Made by a program: the position numbers and the translations under genes. DNA of 37,156 nt from CAZPKH01 sp964407165 (GTDB lineage: Bacteria > Bacteroidota > Bacteroidia > Bacteroidales > Muribaculaceae). Below the pieces are notes generated by a model, which did not search any database, was not told the DNA's origin, and worked only from the letters and a program-made list of their open reading frames with translations. Of the stretch, positions 23,951-31,944 are shown piece by piece. The stretch covers positions 1-37,156 of the forward strand of contig CAYOUJ010000024.1 of the NCBI GenBank assembly GCA_964407165.1. The letters are read 5' to 3'. Positions within the stretch are counted from its first letter, which is position 1; every line of letters begins with the position of its first letter.

Positions 23951-24718
23951 TTAGTCCTTCTTGGAGGCGGGCGGCGCCCCCGCGCCCTTGGAGGCGGGCG
24001 GCGCCCCCGCGCCCGCAGCGGCGGCTGCGGCGGCCTTCTTCTCGGCGGCCTTTTTCTTTGCTGCCTCGATGCGCGCCTGCTTCTCCTCGTCGGTCAGCGG
24101 GGCCTTGGCGGCGGCCGGCACCCCCGCGCCCGTGGAGGCGGGCGGCGCCCCCGCGCCCGCGGCGGCGGCCCTCTTCGCGGCGGCAGCCTTCTTGGCGGCC
24201 TCTATCTTGGCTTGCTTCTCGGCGAGTATCTTGGCTTTCTCCTCTTCGGTAGGCTCCGGCTCCGGCTTCTCCGGCAGGTAGTTGAGCTGCTTTACAAGTT
24301 TCTCGCGGGTGAAGACGGCCTGCTCGAAGTCGTTGGAGAACGCCAGCGCCTCCGTCGGGCACGACGTAACGCACAGGTCGCAGAAGGTGCACGAGCCCAG
24401 GTCGTAGACATACTTGTCGAGCTTCTTCTTCTTTTTCCCGTCCCAGGTCTCCACCATCTTGGTGTCGAGGTGTATGGTGCCGTTGGGGCAGTTGCGCTCG
24501 CACGTGCCACAGGCTATGCACTTGTGGTTGCCCTCCTCGTCATAGACCAGGGTCAGCACGGCGCGGAAGCGGCCGGGAATCTTTACAGTGTCGCGGTTTT
24601 CAGGGTAACGCTCCGTGATCTTGGGCGTCACAAACTCTTTGCCCGTCACGGCCATGCCCTTTACCAGGGAGGCCACGCCGGTGCCCAGCGACTTGAAATA
24701 GTCTTTTACACTACCCAT
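23951..24718 (-). CDS. nuoI: NADH-quinone oxidoreductase subunit I (complex I) with repeat-derived C-terminal tail
   Basis: The ferredoxin-like core (residues 1-150 of 255) holds two 4Fe-4S binding sets: Cys67, 70, 73, 77 in CIACGTCERNCP and Cys110, 113, 116, 120 in CTFCDLCVTSCP (clusters N6a/N6b). It passes electrons towards NuoB. Unusual is a ~100-residue tail (about 155-255) of Lys/Ala/Glu-rich helical stretches (EKQAKIEAAKKAAAAKRAAA, EEKQARIEAAKKKAAEKKAA) each followed by GAGAPPAS-type repeats encoded by the GC-rich repeat family. The tail is an internal duplication of ~48 residues. It is the first nuo gene after the ATP synthase block, 74 bp after atpG. Confidence 0.95.
   Translation of the reverse strand: MGSVKDYFKSLGTGVASLVKGMAVTGKEFVTPKITERYPENRDTVKIPGRFRAVLTLVYDEEGNHKCIACGTCERNCPNGTIHLDTKMVETWDGKKKKKLDKYVYDLGSCTFCDLCVTSCPTEALAFSNDFEQAVFTREKLVKQLNYLPEKPEPEPTEEEKAKILAEKQAKIEAAKKAAAAKRAAAAGAGAPPASTGAGVPAAAKAPLTDEEKQARIEAAKKKAAEKKAAAAAAAGAGAPPASKGAGAPPASKKD
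23963..24158. repeat. GC-rich repeat copies within the nuoI tail
   Basis: Copies GGAGGCGGGCGGCGCCCCCG plus CGCCC lie at 23963-23987, 23990-24014 (27-bp period) and 24134-24158, with a degenerate copy at about 24107-24131. On the minus strand they encode GAGAPPAS(K/T). They resemble the GGAGCGGGG family elsewhere in the window but are read in another frame. Confidence 0.75.
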
Positions 24719-24792
24719 TTATCTGTTTCGTTTTATTGTTTGCTTGTTGATGGCGCCGCGGGGGCGCTGATATATAGTGTTTTGAGGAGTTT

Positions 24793-25695
24793 CTAACGTA
24801 TTTGGCCGCCCAAGATGTCGAGCAGCTCGGTAGTGATGCTCTGCTGGCGCAGCTTGTTATATTCGAGCTGCAGCTGCTCGAGCAGCTTCTTGGCGTTGTC
24901 GTTGGCGCTCTGCATGGCCATCACGCGCGCGGCCTGCTCAGATGCGCGGTTTTCGACGAATATCTCCTGCATCAGCGACAGCAGGAACATGGGGAGTATC
25001 GAGCGGAAGATGGTCTCGGCGTTCGGCTCGAAGATATAGGGGCGGCACTGGCTGGACGCCACGCCGTCGGCCTTGTCGGCGCTCAGGAACGTGGCCTGCT
25101 CCAGCGGCAGCAGCTGGTCGATGGTCAGCGTCTGGCGGCTGACGCTCTTGAAGTGCATATACATCACGTCGACCTTGTCATACTCGTGACCCAGGAACGC
25201 GTCGCGCAACTTGCGGACAAACTCGGCCACCACGCCGCCCTGGCTCTTGGAGTCGACACCCTCGAAGGTGCGCACACGGTAGCCTTTGGCCTCCTTCATC
25301 TTGTCGACAGCCTTGCAGATCTTGGCACCGACGGGGATGACCTCGACATCTGTCTTCGCGCCGTACTTTTCGCGGTACTCCCCTACTCGGGCCACCACCT
25401 GCTTGAAGATGTTGGTATTATAGGCGCCGCAGAGGCCATCGTCGGAGCCTAATACCACCAGGGCGACCTTGTTGACCGCTGCCGGCCGCTCCGTCAGCGG
25501 CGAGCTGAACTCGGCATCGGCGCTGAGCAGGTTGGCTATCACCGTCTCCAGCTGACGCCGGAACGGGAGGAGCTTGACAAGGCTCCCCTCGGCCTTGTGC
25601 ATCTTGGCCGAGGATATCATTTTCATCGCGCCCGTGATCTTCTCCGAAGATGCCACCGAGCCGATGCGTCCTTTTAGTTCGCGAAGCGTTGCCAT
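24793..25695 (-). CDS. atpG: ATP synthase gamma subunit
   Basis: This 300-residue central-stalk subunit has the N-terminal helix MATLRELKGRIGSVASSEKITGAMKMISSAKM, the fold segment VVLGSDDGLCGAYNTNIFK, and the C-terminal helix SEQAARVMAMQSANDNAKKLLEQLQLEYNKLRQQSITTELLDI. These are the hallmarks of the rotor that turns inside the alpha3beta3 head. Its ATG lies 14 nt after a long AT-rich inverted repeat (25709-25811), so its mRNA leader contains a large hairpin. It is the last gene of the atp block. Confidence 0.96.
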   Translation of the reverse strand: MATLRELKGRIGSVASSEKITGAMKMISSAKMHKAEGSLVKLLPFRRQLETVIANLLSADAEFSSPLTERPAAVNKVALVVLGSDDGLCGAYNTNIFKQVVARVGEYREKYGAKTDVEVIPVGAKICKAVDKMKEAKGYRVRTFEGVDSKSQGGVVAEFVRKLRDAFLGHEYDKVDVMYMHFKSVSRQTLTIDQLLPLEQATFLSADKADGVASSQCRPYIFEPNAETIFRSILPMFLLSLMQEIFVENRASEQAARVMAMQSANDNAKKLLEQLQLEYNKLRQQSITTELLDILGGQIR

Positions 25696-25708
25696 AGGCT
25701 ATCTTGTA

Positions 25709-25811
25709 AAACTACAAATTACACGAATTACACAAATTTGCAACCACGAATTTCACGAATTAGACGAATTTCACGAATTAAGATTTGTGTAATTCGCGTA
25801 ATTTGTAGTTT
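25709..25811. repeat. AT-rich long inverted repeat between atpA and atpG
   Basis: The left arm AAACTACAAATTACACGAA... (25709-25739) and the inverted right arm (about 25780-25811) pair over ~30 bp with few mismatches. The loop contains three to four copies of a CACGAATT(T)/ACGAATT motif. Same arms as 8942-9018. It fills most of the 140-bp spacer just upstream of the atpG start. Confidence 0.85.
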
Positions 25812-25835
25812 CTCTATTGTTTATGAAACAGTTTC

Positions 25836-27407
25836 TTAAATCTGGGCGGCTGCCTCGGCTGCCACCTCTGTCAGTATCTTCTGCGTCTCGTCGCCAAGGC
25901 GTCCGGCGCGGATCTCGTCGAGCACCTCCTTGGCGTACTTGGCGTGGAGCATCTGGAGGAAGCGGTTCTCAAACGCGCTCACCTTGTCGATGGGCACGCC
26001 CTCGAGCAGGCCGCGGGTGCCGCAGAATATGACGGCCACCTCGTCTTCGACGGCCCAGGGCTTGTACTGCGGCTGGATGAGCAGCCGCTCGTTCTTGCGG
26101 CCCTTGTCGATTACGCGGGCGGTCACGGGGTCGATGTCGCCGCCAAACTTGGTGAACGACTCGAGCTCGCGGAACTGTGCCTGGTCAATCTTCAGCGTGC
26201 CGGCGACCTTCTTCATCGACTTGATCTGCGCGTTGCCGCCTACGCGGCTCACGGAGATGCCCACGTTGATGGCCGGGCGGATGCCCTGGTTGAACAGCGC
26301 GGTCTCAAGGAAGATCTGTCCGTCGGTAATGGAGATGACGTTGGTGGGGATGTAAGCCGAGACATCGCCGGCCTGGGTCTCGATGATGGGGAGTGCCGTC
26401 AGCGAGCCGCCGCCCTTGACGAGGGGCTTCAGCGGCGCCGGCAGGTCGTTCATCTGCGAGGCCACCTCCTGGTTGTCGATAATCTTGGCGGCGCGCTCGA
26501 GCAGGCGGGAGTGCAGATAGAAGATGTCGCCGGGGTATGCCTCGCGGCCCGAGGGACGCTTGAGGATCAGCGAAATCTCGCGGTAGGCCACGGCCTGCTT
26601 CGACAGGTCGTCGTAGACTATCAGGGCGTCGCGGCCGGTGTCGCGGATGAACTCGCCGATGGCCACGCCTGCGAAGGGTGCGTAGTAGCGCATGGAGGCG
26701 GAGTCGGAGGCGTTGGCGGCGACGACCACGGTGTAGTCGAGGGCGCCGTGCTTGCGCAGGGCCTCGACGGTGGCGGCCACGGACGATGCCTTCTGGCCGA
26801 TGGCCACATATATGCAGTAGACGGGCTTGCCGGCCTCGAAGTTGGCGCGCTGGTTGATGATGGTGTCGATGGCTATCGCCGTCTTGCCGATCTGGCGGTC
26901 GCCGATGATGAGCTCGCGCTGGCCGCGGCCGATGGGCACCATCGAGTCGACAGCCTTGATGCCGGTCTGCAGAGGCTGGTTGACGGGCTGGCGGTAGATG
27001 ACGCCGGGAGCCTTGCGCTCGAGCGGCAGGCGCATGAGGCTGCCCTCGATGGGGCCGCGGCCGTCGATGGGCTCGCCGAGCACGTTGATGACACGCCCGA
27101 AGACGCCGTCGCCAACCGGTATGGAGGCTATCTCGCCCGTGCGCCGCACGGTCATGTTCTCCGTCACCTTGTTGACATTGTTGAGCAGGATGACGCCGAC
27201 GTTGCTCTCCTCAAGGTTGAGGGCCACGCCCTTGACGCCGTTCTCAAACTCAACCAGCTCGTTGGCTGCCACATTGTCAAGGCCATAGACGTGGGCGACG
27301 CCGTCGCCGACCTCCAGCACCGTACCCGTCTCGTCGAACGACACCTTGGAGTTGACGTTCTCGAGCTGTTTTTTCAGTACTTCTGAAATCTCGCTTGGGT
27401 TTATCAT
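25836..27407 (-). CDS. atpA: ATP synthase alpha subunit
   Basis: This 523-residue, non-catalytic nucleotide-binding subunit of F1 has the P-loop GDRQIGKTAIAIDT at about 169-182 (Ile where most family members have Thr). It also has YCIYVAIGQKASSVAATVEAL, the signature PAINVGISVSRVGGNAQ with the arginine finger, and VEDEVAVIFCGTRGLL. Length is typical. It forms the hexamer with AtpD. It starts 21 nt after the atpH stop and is separated from atpG by the AT-rich palindrome. Confidence 0.97.
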   Translation of the reverse strand: MINPSEISEVLKKQLENVNSKVSFDETGTVLEVGDGVAHVYGLDNVAANELVEFENGVKGVALNLEESNVGVILLNNVNKVTENMTVRRTGEIASIPVGDGVFGRVINVLGEPIDGRGPIEGSLMRLPLERKAPGVIYRQPVNQPLQTGIKAVDSMVPIGRGQRELIIGDRQIGKTAIAIDTIINQRANFEAGKPVYCIYVAIGQKASSVAATVEALRKHGALDYTVVVAANASDSASMRYYAPFAGVAIGEFIRDTGRDALIVYDDLSKQAVAYREISLILKRPSGREAYPGDIFYLHSRLLERAAKIIDNQEVASQMNDLPAPLKPLVKGGGSLTALPIIETQAGDVSAYIPTNVISITDGQIFLETALFNQGIRPAINVGISVSRVGGNAQIKSMKKVAGTLKIDQAQFRELESFTKFGGDIDPVTARVIDKGRKNERLLIQPQYKPWAVEDEVAVIFCGTRGLLEGVPIDKVSAFENRFLQMLHAKYAKEVLDEIRAGRLGDETQKILTEVAAEAAAQI

Positions 27408-27428
27408 TGCAGTAGAGCGGGTAAATTC

Positions 27429-28025
27429 TTAGTTGTTAATCAGTTTCTGACGCAATTGTGAGAGTTCGTTGGCCACGGAGGCGTCGAGGCGCTCGTTGTC
27501 GATGCTCACCACGAAGCCGCCGATGATGTCGGGGTCGACCGACTCTGTGAACTCCATCGTGCCCCCGCCGAGGCGGCTCTCAATCATGTCGCGCAGGCGC
27601 TTGAGCGTGGCCGGGTCGAGGGGGGTGGCGCTTACCAGGCGCACCACGTGGATGTTGTGGTGCTCGCGGTAGATGTCGCAATAGGCGTGGGCAATCCCGC
27701 GGGCCAAGTCGAGGCGGTTATTGTCGACCAGCAGGCGCAAGAAGTCGGCAAAGAGTGTGTCGGCCGGCGCCGGCTCTGCTGCCTTTGCTTTGGCTTTGGC
27801 CTTTGGAGCCTCCGCGGGGACGATGCCGGCGGCAGTGGTGAGCAGCTGCGTCTTGTCGGCAGTGCTGACAAAGGGGTTGCTCATCACCTTCTGCAGCGAC
27901 GCATTGTCGGCAAAGGCCTGCTGCAGCGCCGTCATCCGGCTGTAGAGGTCGGCGTCGACGCCCTTCTCCAGGGCCACCTTAAACAGGGCCTTGGCATATC
28001 TGCGCGGTATGAGACCTTGGTTCAT
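27429..28025 (-). CDS. atpH: ATP synthase delta subunit
   Basis: This 198-residue peripheral-stalk subunit has an N-terminal helical domain starting RRYAKALFKVALEKG and the C-terminal signature VDPDIIGGFVVSIDNERLDASV typical of OSCP/delta. An extra Ala/Lys/Pro linker (EAPKAKAKAKAAEPAPAD, about residues 92-109) separates the halves and makes the protein slightly longer than usual. It anchors the F1 head to the AtpF stalk. Confidence 0.94.
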   Translation of the reverse strand: MNQGLIPRRYAKALFKVALEKGVDADLYSRMTALQQAFADNASLQKVMSNPFVSTADKTQLLTTAAGIVPAEAPKAKAKAKAAEPAPADTLFADFLRLLVDNNRLDLARGIAHAYCDIYREHHNIHVVRLVSATPLDPATLKRLRDMIESRLGGGTMEFTESVDPDIIGGFVVSIDNERLDASVANELSQLRQKLINN

Positions 28026-28040
28026 TGCGTTCTTTCAGGT

Positions 28041-28535
28041 TCAGTTTTTATCTATTTCGTCGAGCAGAGAGTTTACCAGCTGCTTCTGTGCCTTGTCATT
28101 GCTCAGGTCGTTGCGCACCACCTTGGTGGCGATGTCAAGGGCGTAGGCGCTCACGGAGTTGCGGAGCTGCTGCTCGGCCTCCTTGCGTGCCTGCTCGATG
28201 GATACCTTGGCGGCGTCCATCACCTTCTTCGCCTCCTCCTGGGCGGCGCCGCGGGCGTCCTCGATGATCTGCGTCTTCATCTTGTCGGCCTCGCGCAGCA
28301 TGTCGGCCTGCTGCCGGCGTGCCTCTGCTATGTATTTGTCGGCCTCGGCGCGGGCGTTGTCGAGCTGCTCCTTTGCGTTGCGGGCATACTCCACTCCCTT
28401 GTCGATGTGGTCGGCACGGCTCTCCACTCCCTTGAGTATGGCCGGCCAGCCCCACTTCCACAGTATGAAGAAGAGCACGGCAAAGGCCACAAACATCCAG
28501 AATATCAAGCCGAAGTCAGGCGTGAATAGTTCCAT
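28041..28535 (-). CDS. atpF: ATP synthase b subunit
   Basis: This 164-residue protein has a single N-terminal membrane span (LIFWMFVAFAVLFFILWKW) followed by a long charged helix rich in Ala, Glu, Lys and Arg (for example RNAKEQLDNARAEADKYIAEA). This is the classic peripheral stalk layout. It starts at the ATG at 28535, 83 nt after atpE, and is followed 15 nt later by atpH. Confidence 0.95.
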   Translation of the reverse strand: MELFTPDFGLIFWMFVAFAVLFFILWKWGWPAILKGVESRADHIDKGVEYARNAKEQLDNARAEADKYIAEARRQQADMLREADKMKTQIIEDARGAAQEEAKKVMDAAKVSIEQARKEAEQQLRNSVSAYALDIATKVVRNDLSNDKAQKQLVNSLLDEIDKN

Positions 28536-28618
28536 AACAGGGTTTTGGTTGGTTTATCACTTCGTTTGCACTCGGCGCGGCTACTACGATTGCGGCCGCG
28601 CGGCTCCCTCCCGGGGGA

Positions 28619-28864
28619 TTAGAGGAAGAGCGAGAGGATACAAACGATGACAGCAAACAGAGCAACACCCTCGACCAGAGCGGCGATGACGATCATGTTG
28701 CTGCGGATGTCGCCCGACGACTCGGGCTGGCGGGCGATGGCCTCCATGGCCGATGCGCCGATCTTGCCGATGCCGAGGCCGGCGCCGATGGCTGCGATAC
28801 CTGCACCGATGCATGCGCCCAGTGCTACTGCTCCTTCGATTGCTGCTAAAATCATTGCTAACAT
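28619..28864 (-). CDS. atpE: ATP synthase c subunit (rotor ring)
   Basis: This 81-residue hairpin of two membrane helices has GAGIAAIGAGLGIGKIG in the first, the polar loop ARQPES, and the ion-binding Glu65 in the second (AALVEGVALF). The Gln and Ser residues that mark Na+-binding rings are absent, so proton coupling is more likely (inference). It is preceded by a strong hairpin in the atpB-atpE spacer (28911-28931), which could help raise its output over neighbours. A second ATG three codons in is possible. Confidence 0.95.
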   Translation of the reverse strand: MLAMILAAIEGAVALGACIGAGIAAIGAGLGIGKIGASAMEAIARQPESSGDIRSNMIVIAALVEGVALFAVIVCILSLFL

Positions 28865-28910
28865 AGTGGTATAATTTTGAGAGTTAAGTTTTTATTTCTT
28901 TATATTTTCC

Positions 28911-28931
28911 GTTGGCGGCTCAGCCGCCAAC
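28911..28931 (-). promoter_or_regulatory. Perfect hairpin in the atpB-atpE spacer
   Basis: A 9-bp perfect stem, GTTGGCGGC and GCCGCCAAC with a 3-nt loop, lies ~50 nt upstream of atpE and is followed on the coding strand by an A-rich leader. No T-run follows, so it is not a classical terminator. It may be an mRNA stability or processing element (inference). Confidence 0.5.
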
Positions 28932-28957
28932 CACGGTAATCGGTTATTTGTCACGGT

Positions 28958-30085
28958 TTATGCGGCCACGGCCTTGGCCTCCTCGTGCTTCTCCTCATCG
29001 TGCTTCTTGTGTCCCTCCTCCTGCGCAAGCGAGATGAAGATGGTGCTAAGCATGGTGAACACGTAGGCCTGGATGAAGCTCACCAGCACATCGATGAGCA
29101 GCATGAAGATGCTGAAAATCATCGACACTACCGTGGTGGCCCCGCCAACGGCTATGCCGCCCATGGCCGAGAAGATGAAGATGAGAAGCGTCAAGACTAT
29201 CACTATCATGTGGCCGCCCATCATGTTGGCAAACAGACGGACTGTCAGCGCCGCCGGCTTGGTGAACATGCCGAACACCTCGATGATGGGCATGATGGGC
29301 AGGGGGAACTTGAGCCACAGGGGCACGTCGGGCCAGAAGATGTCCTTCCAGTAGTGCTTCGTGCCGAAGATATTGGTGATCAGGAAGGTGATGAGCGCGA
29401 GCACAAGCGTAACGGCAATGTTGCCCGTCAGGTTGGCGCCACCAGGGAAGATGACTATCAAGCCTAACAGGTTCATAACCAGGATGAACATGAACACTGT
29501 CAGCAGGTAGGGCGCGAACTTGGGCGCCTTCTGCTTGAGCGTGGGCTTGATCATGCCGTCGTAAAGGAAGACGAACAGGGACTCCAGCGCGCCGACCATC
29601 TTGCGCGGGGCCTTCATGCCCATGCGCTTGTGCCAGCGGGCCACGGCGAGCACGCACCACAGCACTATCAGCACGGTGATAAACAGCGCGCAGACGTTCT
29701 TGGTGATGCTGATGTCCCAAGGCTTTACCTCGGTGCCGTCGGGGAGCACCTCCACCACCTTGCCCTTGTACTTGGAGTCCTTGCCGGCGATGCGGAACAC
29801 GATGCCGTTGTCACAATACTCCTCGCCATGCGTCAGACGTGCGGAGGAGAACACGTGCCAGCCGTCGGTGCCGTGCACTATCACGGGCAGCGGTATGCGC
29901 GCGTGGTGGTTGAAGGGCACCTCCCAGCCGTAGCCGTCGCCCAGGTGCTCGAAGATAATCTCCTTGGGGTTGATCTCCGTGGAACCCTCCTCGCCCTCGG
30001 CGGCAGCCTCCGCGGCCAGGGCCCGAAGCGGGGTGACCATCATTGCCAGCAAGAGCACTAATATGGTGAATATCTGTTTGTTCAT
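28958..30085 (-). CDS. atpB: ATP synthase a subunit (with signal peptide and periplasmic domain)
   Basis: This 375-residue protein is much longer than the ~270 of E. coli, as is usual in Bacteroidota. A signal peptide (MNKQIFTILVLLLAMMVTPLRALA) and a ~120-residue periplasmic N-terminal part precede the membrane core. The core carries the essential Arg in LTVRLFANMMGGHMIV, facing the c-ring Glu. The C-terminal tail is Lys/Glu/His-rich. ATG 30085 is preferred to 30109 because it begins the signal peptide; 30109 would overlap atpC. Confidence 0.94.
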   Translation of the reverse strand: MNKQIFTILVLLLAMMVTPLRALAAEAAAEGEEGSTEINPKEIIFEHLGDGYGWEVPFNHHARIPLPVIVHGTDGWHVFSSARLTHGEEYCDNGIVFRIAGKDSKYKGKVVEVLPDGTEVKPWDISITKNVCALFITVLIVLWCVLAVARWHKRMGMKAPRKMVGALESLFVFLYDGMIKPTLKQKAPKFAPYLLTVFMFILVMNLLGLIVIFPGGANLTGNIAVTLVLALITFLITNIFGTKHYWKDIFWPDVPLWLKFPLPIMPIIEVFGMFTKPAALTVRLFANMMGGHMIVIVLTLLIFIFSAMGGIAVGGATTVVSMIFSIFMLLIDVLVSFIQAYVFTMLSTIFISLAQEEGHKKHDEEKHEEAKAVAA

Positions 30086-30096
30086 GGGCTCAGCGT

Positions 30097-30336
30097 TTAA
30101 TAGATGCACACCGAAACTACATTGTTGTCAACATCGACGATGCCACCCTCGACGGTCATCTCGTGGCGCTCGTCAGAGCCTTCGGCCTGGTAGCGCACGG
30201 TGCCGGGGGTGAGGGTGGAGATGAGCGAGGCATGGTTGCGCAGCACTGTGAACTCTCCCTCGGTGCCGGGGAGGTGCACCACGCTCACGCGCCCTTCGAA
30301 GAGGATGTCTTCGGCGGATATGATCTTTAGCGTCAT
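30097..30336 (-). CDS. atpC: ATP synthase epsilon subunit, short form
   Basis: This 79-residue protein is the N-terminal beta-sandwich only (LKIISAEDILFEGRVSVVHLPG, EGEFTVLRNHASLISTL, VEGGIVDVDNN). The C-terminal helical hairpin that inhibits ATP hydrolysis in many bacteria is absent. Short epsilon subunits are normal for Bacteroidales, so this is not a truncation. The spacer upstream holds short GGTAATCGG-like repeats (about 30354-30384). It lies between atpD and atpB. Confidence 0.93.
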   Translation of the reverse strand: MTLKIISAEDILFEGRVSVVHLPGTEGEFTVLRNHASLISTLTPGTVRYQAEGSDERHEMTVEGGIVDVDNNVVSVCIY

Positions 30337-30387
30337 GTTGCTTGCGGTTTTCGTTAATCGGGTAATCGGCTAATCGGGTAACGGGCT

Positions 30388-31893
30388 TTACGCGCTCACC
30401 TCGGCCAGCATCTTCTTGCCCTTCTCGATGGCCTCGTCGATGGTGCCCACGTTGAGGAACGCCTGCTCCGGATACTCGTCCATCTCGCCCGAGAGTATCA
30501 TCTTGAAGCCGCGGATGGTCTCGTTCAGAGGCACCATCACGCCCGGAAGCCCGGTGAACTGCTCGGCCACGTGGAACGGCTGCGAGAGGAATCGCTGGGC
30601 GCGGCGCGCGCGGCTTACCACCAGCTTGTCCTCGTCTGAGAGCTCGTCGACGCCGAGGATGGCGATGATGTCCTGCAGCTCGTTGTATTTCTGCAGCAGC
30701 TGCTTGACAGCCTGGGCTGTGTTATAGTGGTCCTCGCCGATGATCAGCGGGTCGAGGATGCGCGAGGTGGAGTCCAGCGGGTCGACAGCCGGGTAGATGC
30801 CCAGCTCGGCAATCTTGCGGGAGAGCACGGTGGTGGCGTCGAGGAAGCTGAAAGTGGTTGCCGGTGCCGGGTCGGTAAGGTCGTCGGCGGGCACATAGAT
30901 GGCCTGCACGGAGGTGATGGAGCCGTTCTTGGTCGAGGTGATGCGCTCCTGCAGGATGCCCATCTCGGAGGCCAGGGTAGGCTGATAGCCCACGGCCGAC
31001 GGCATGCGGCCCAGAAGGGCCGACACCTCGGAACCGGCCTGCGTGAAACGGAAGATGTTGTCGATGAACAGCAGGATCTCCTTGCCGCCGCCGTCCTGGT
31101 CGCGGAACTGCTCGGCCACCGTCAGACCCGTAAGGGCCACGCGCAGACGTGCGCCCGGCGGCTCGTTCATCTGGCCGAACACCAGCGTGGCCTGCGACTT
31201 GGCTACCTCGTCCATGTCGACGTCGTGGAGGTTCCACTCGCCTTTTTCCATGCCCTCGGTGAACTTCTCGCCGTATTTCATGACGCCGCTCTCGATCATC
31301 TCGCGCAGCAGGTCGTTGCCCTCGCGTGTGCGCTCGCCCACGCCGGTGAACACGGAGAATCCGTTGTGGCCCTTGGCGATGTTGTTTATGAGCTCCATGA
31401 TGAGCACGGTCTTGCCCACGCCGGCGCCGCCGAAGAGGCCGATCTTGCCACCCTTGCTGTAAGGCTCGAGCAGGTCGATCACCTTGATGCCGGTGAACAG
31501 TATCTCGGTGGAGATGGAGAGGTCGTCGAAGGCCGGTGCCGGCTGGTGGATGGGGCGCAGGTCTTTGCGCTCGAGCTGCGGCAGGCGGTCGATGGCCTCG
31601 CCGATGACGTTGAGCAGTCGGCCCTTCACCTGGCCGCCGGTGGGCACGGCTATCGGGCGCTCAAGGTTGTCGACGCGAAGCCCGCGCTGCAGGCCGTCGG
31701 TGCTCTCCATGGCCACGCAGCGCACCGTGTCTTCGCCGATGTGCTGCTCGACCTCGAGGATCAGCTGCGTGCCGTCCTCGCGGTCTATCTTCAGTGCGGT
31801 ATAGATAGGAGGGAGCACATTGTCGTCGCCCTCGAATATCACATCGACCACCGGGCCGATGACCTGAGCTATTTTTCCGTATTTGTCGCTCAT
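30388..31893 (-). CDS. atpD: ATP synthase beta subunit
   Basis: This 501-residue catalytic subunit has Walker A GGAGVGKT (155-162), GERTREGND with the catalytic Glu, FGQMNEPPGAR, the ALLGRMPSAVGYQPTL signature and the C-terminal DELSDED lever. Before FGQMNEPPG there is an extra charged stretch (EKFTEGMEKGEWNLHDVDMD) of the kind typical of Bacteroidota beta subunits. It is the first atp gene, starting 51 nt after the lipoprotein at 31945-32430. I see no TAnnTTTG box in front of it, so it may be transcribed from the nuo promoter. Confidence 0.97.
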   Translation of the reverse strand: MSDKYGKIAQVIGPVVDVIFEGDDNVLPPIYTALKIDREDGTQLILEVEQHIGEDTVRCVAMESTDGLQRGLRVDNLERPIAVPTGGQVKGRLLNVIGEAIDRLPQLERKDLRPIHQPAPAFDDLSISTEILFTGIKVIDLLEPYSKGGKIGLFGGAGVGKTVLIMELINNIAKGHNGFSVFTGVGERTREGNDLLREMIESGVMKYGEKFTEGMEKGEWNLHDVDMDEVAKSQATLVFGQMNEPPGARLRVALTGLTVAEQFRDQDGGGKEILLFIDNIFRFTQAGSEVSALLGRMPSAVGYQPTLASEMGILQERITSTKNGSITSVQAIYVPADDLTDPAPATTFSFLDATTVLSRKIAELGIYPAVDPLDSTSRILDPLIIGEDHYNTAQAVKQLLQKYNELQDIIAILGVDELSDEDKLVVSRARRAQRFLSQPFHVAEQFTGLPGVMVPLNETIRGFKMILSGEMDEYPEQAFLNVGTIDEAIEKGKKMLAEVSA

Positions 31894-31944
31894 GATTGGT
31901 ATAGTATTGTTGTTGTAAACTTTATTTTTAGGCTCAACTTGGCA

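Noticed and set aside
25944..27386. A 480-codon plus-strand open frame opposite atpA
   Set aside because: atpA on the other strand is a certain gene; the antisense frame is a by-product of its codon usage and has no recognisable domain.
28619..28864. Sodium-coupled ATP synthase
   Set aside because: The c subunit has the Glu but not the Gln and Ser residues that complete the Na+ site.
30097..30336. Truncated atpC
   Set aside because: The short epsilon without the C-terminal helices is the normal Bacteroidales form.
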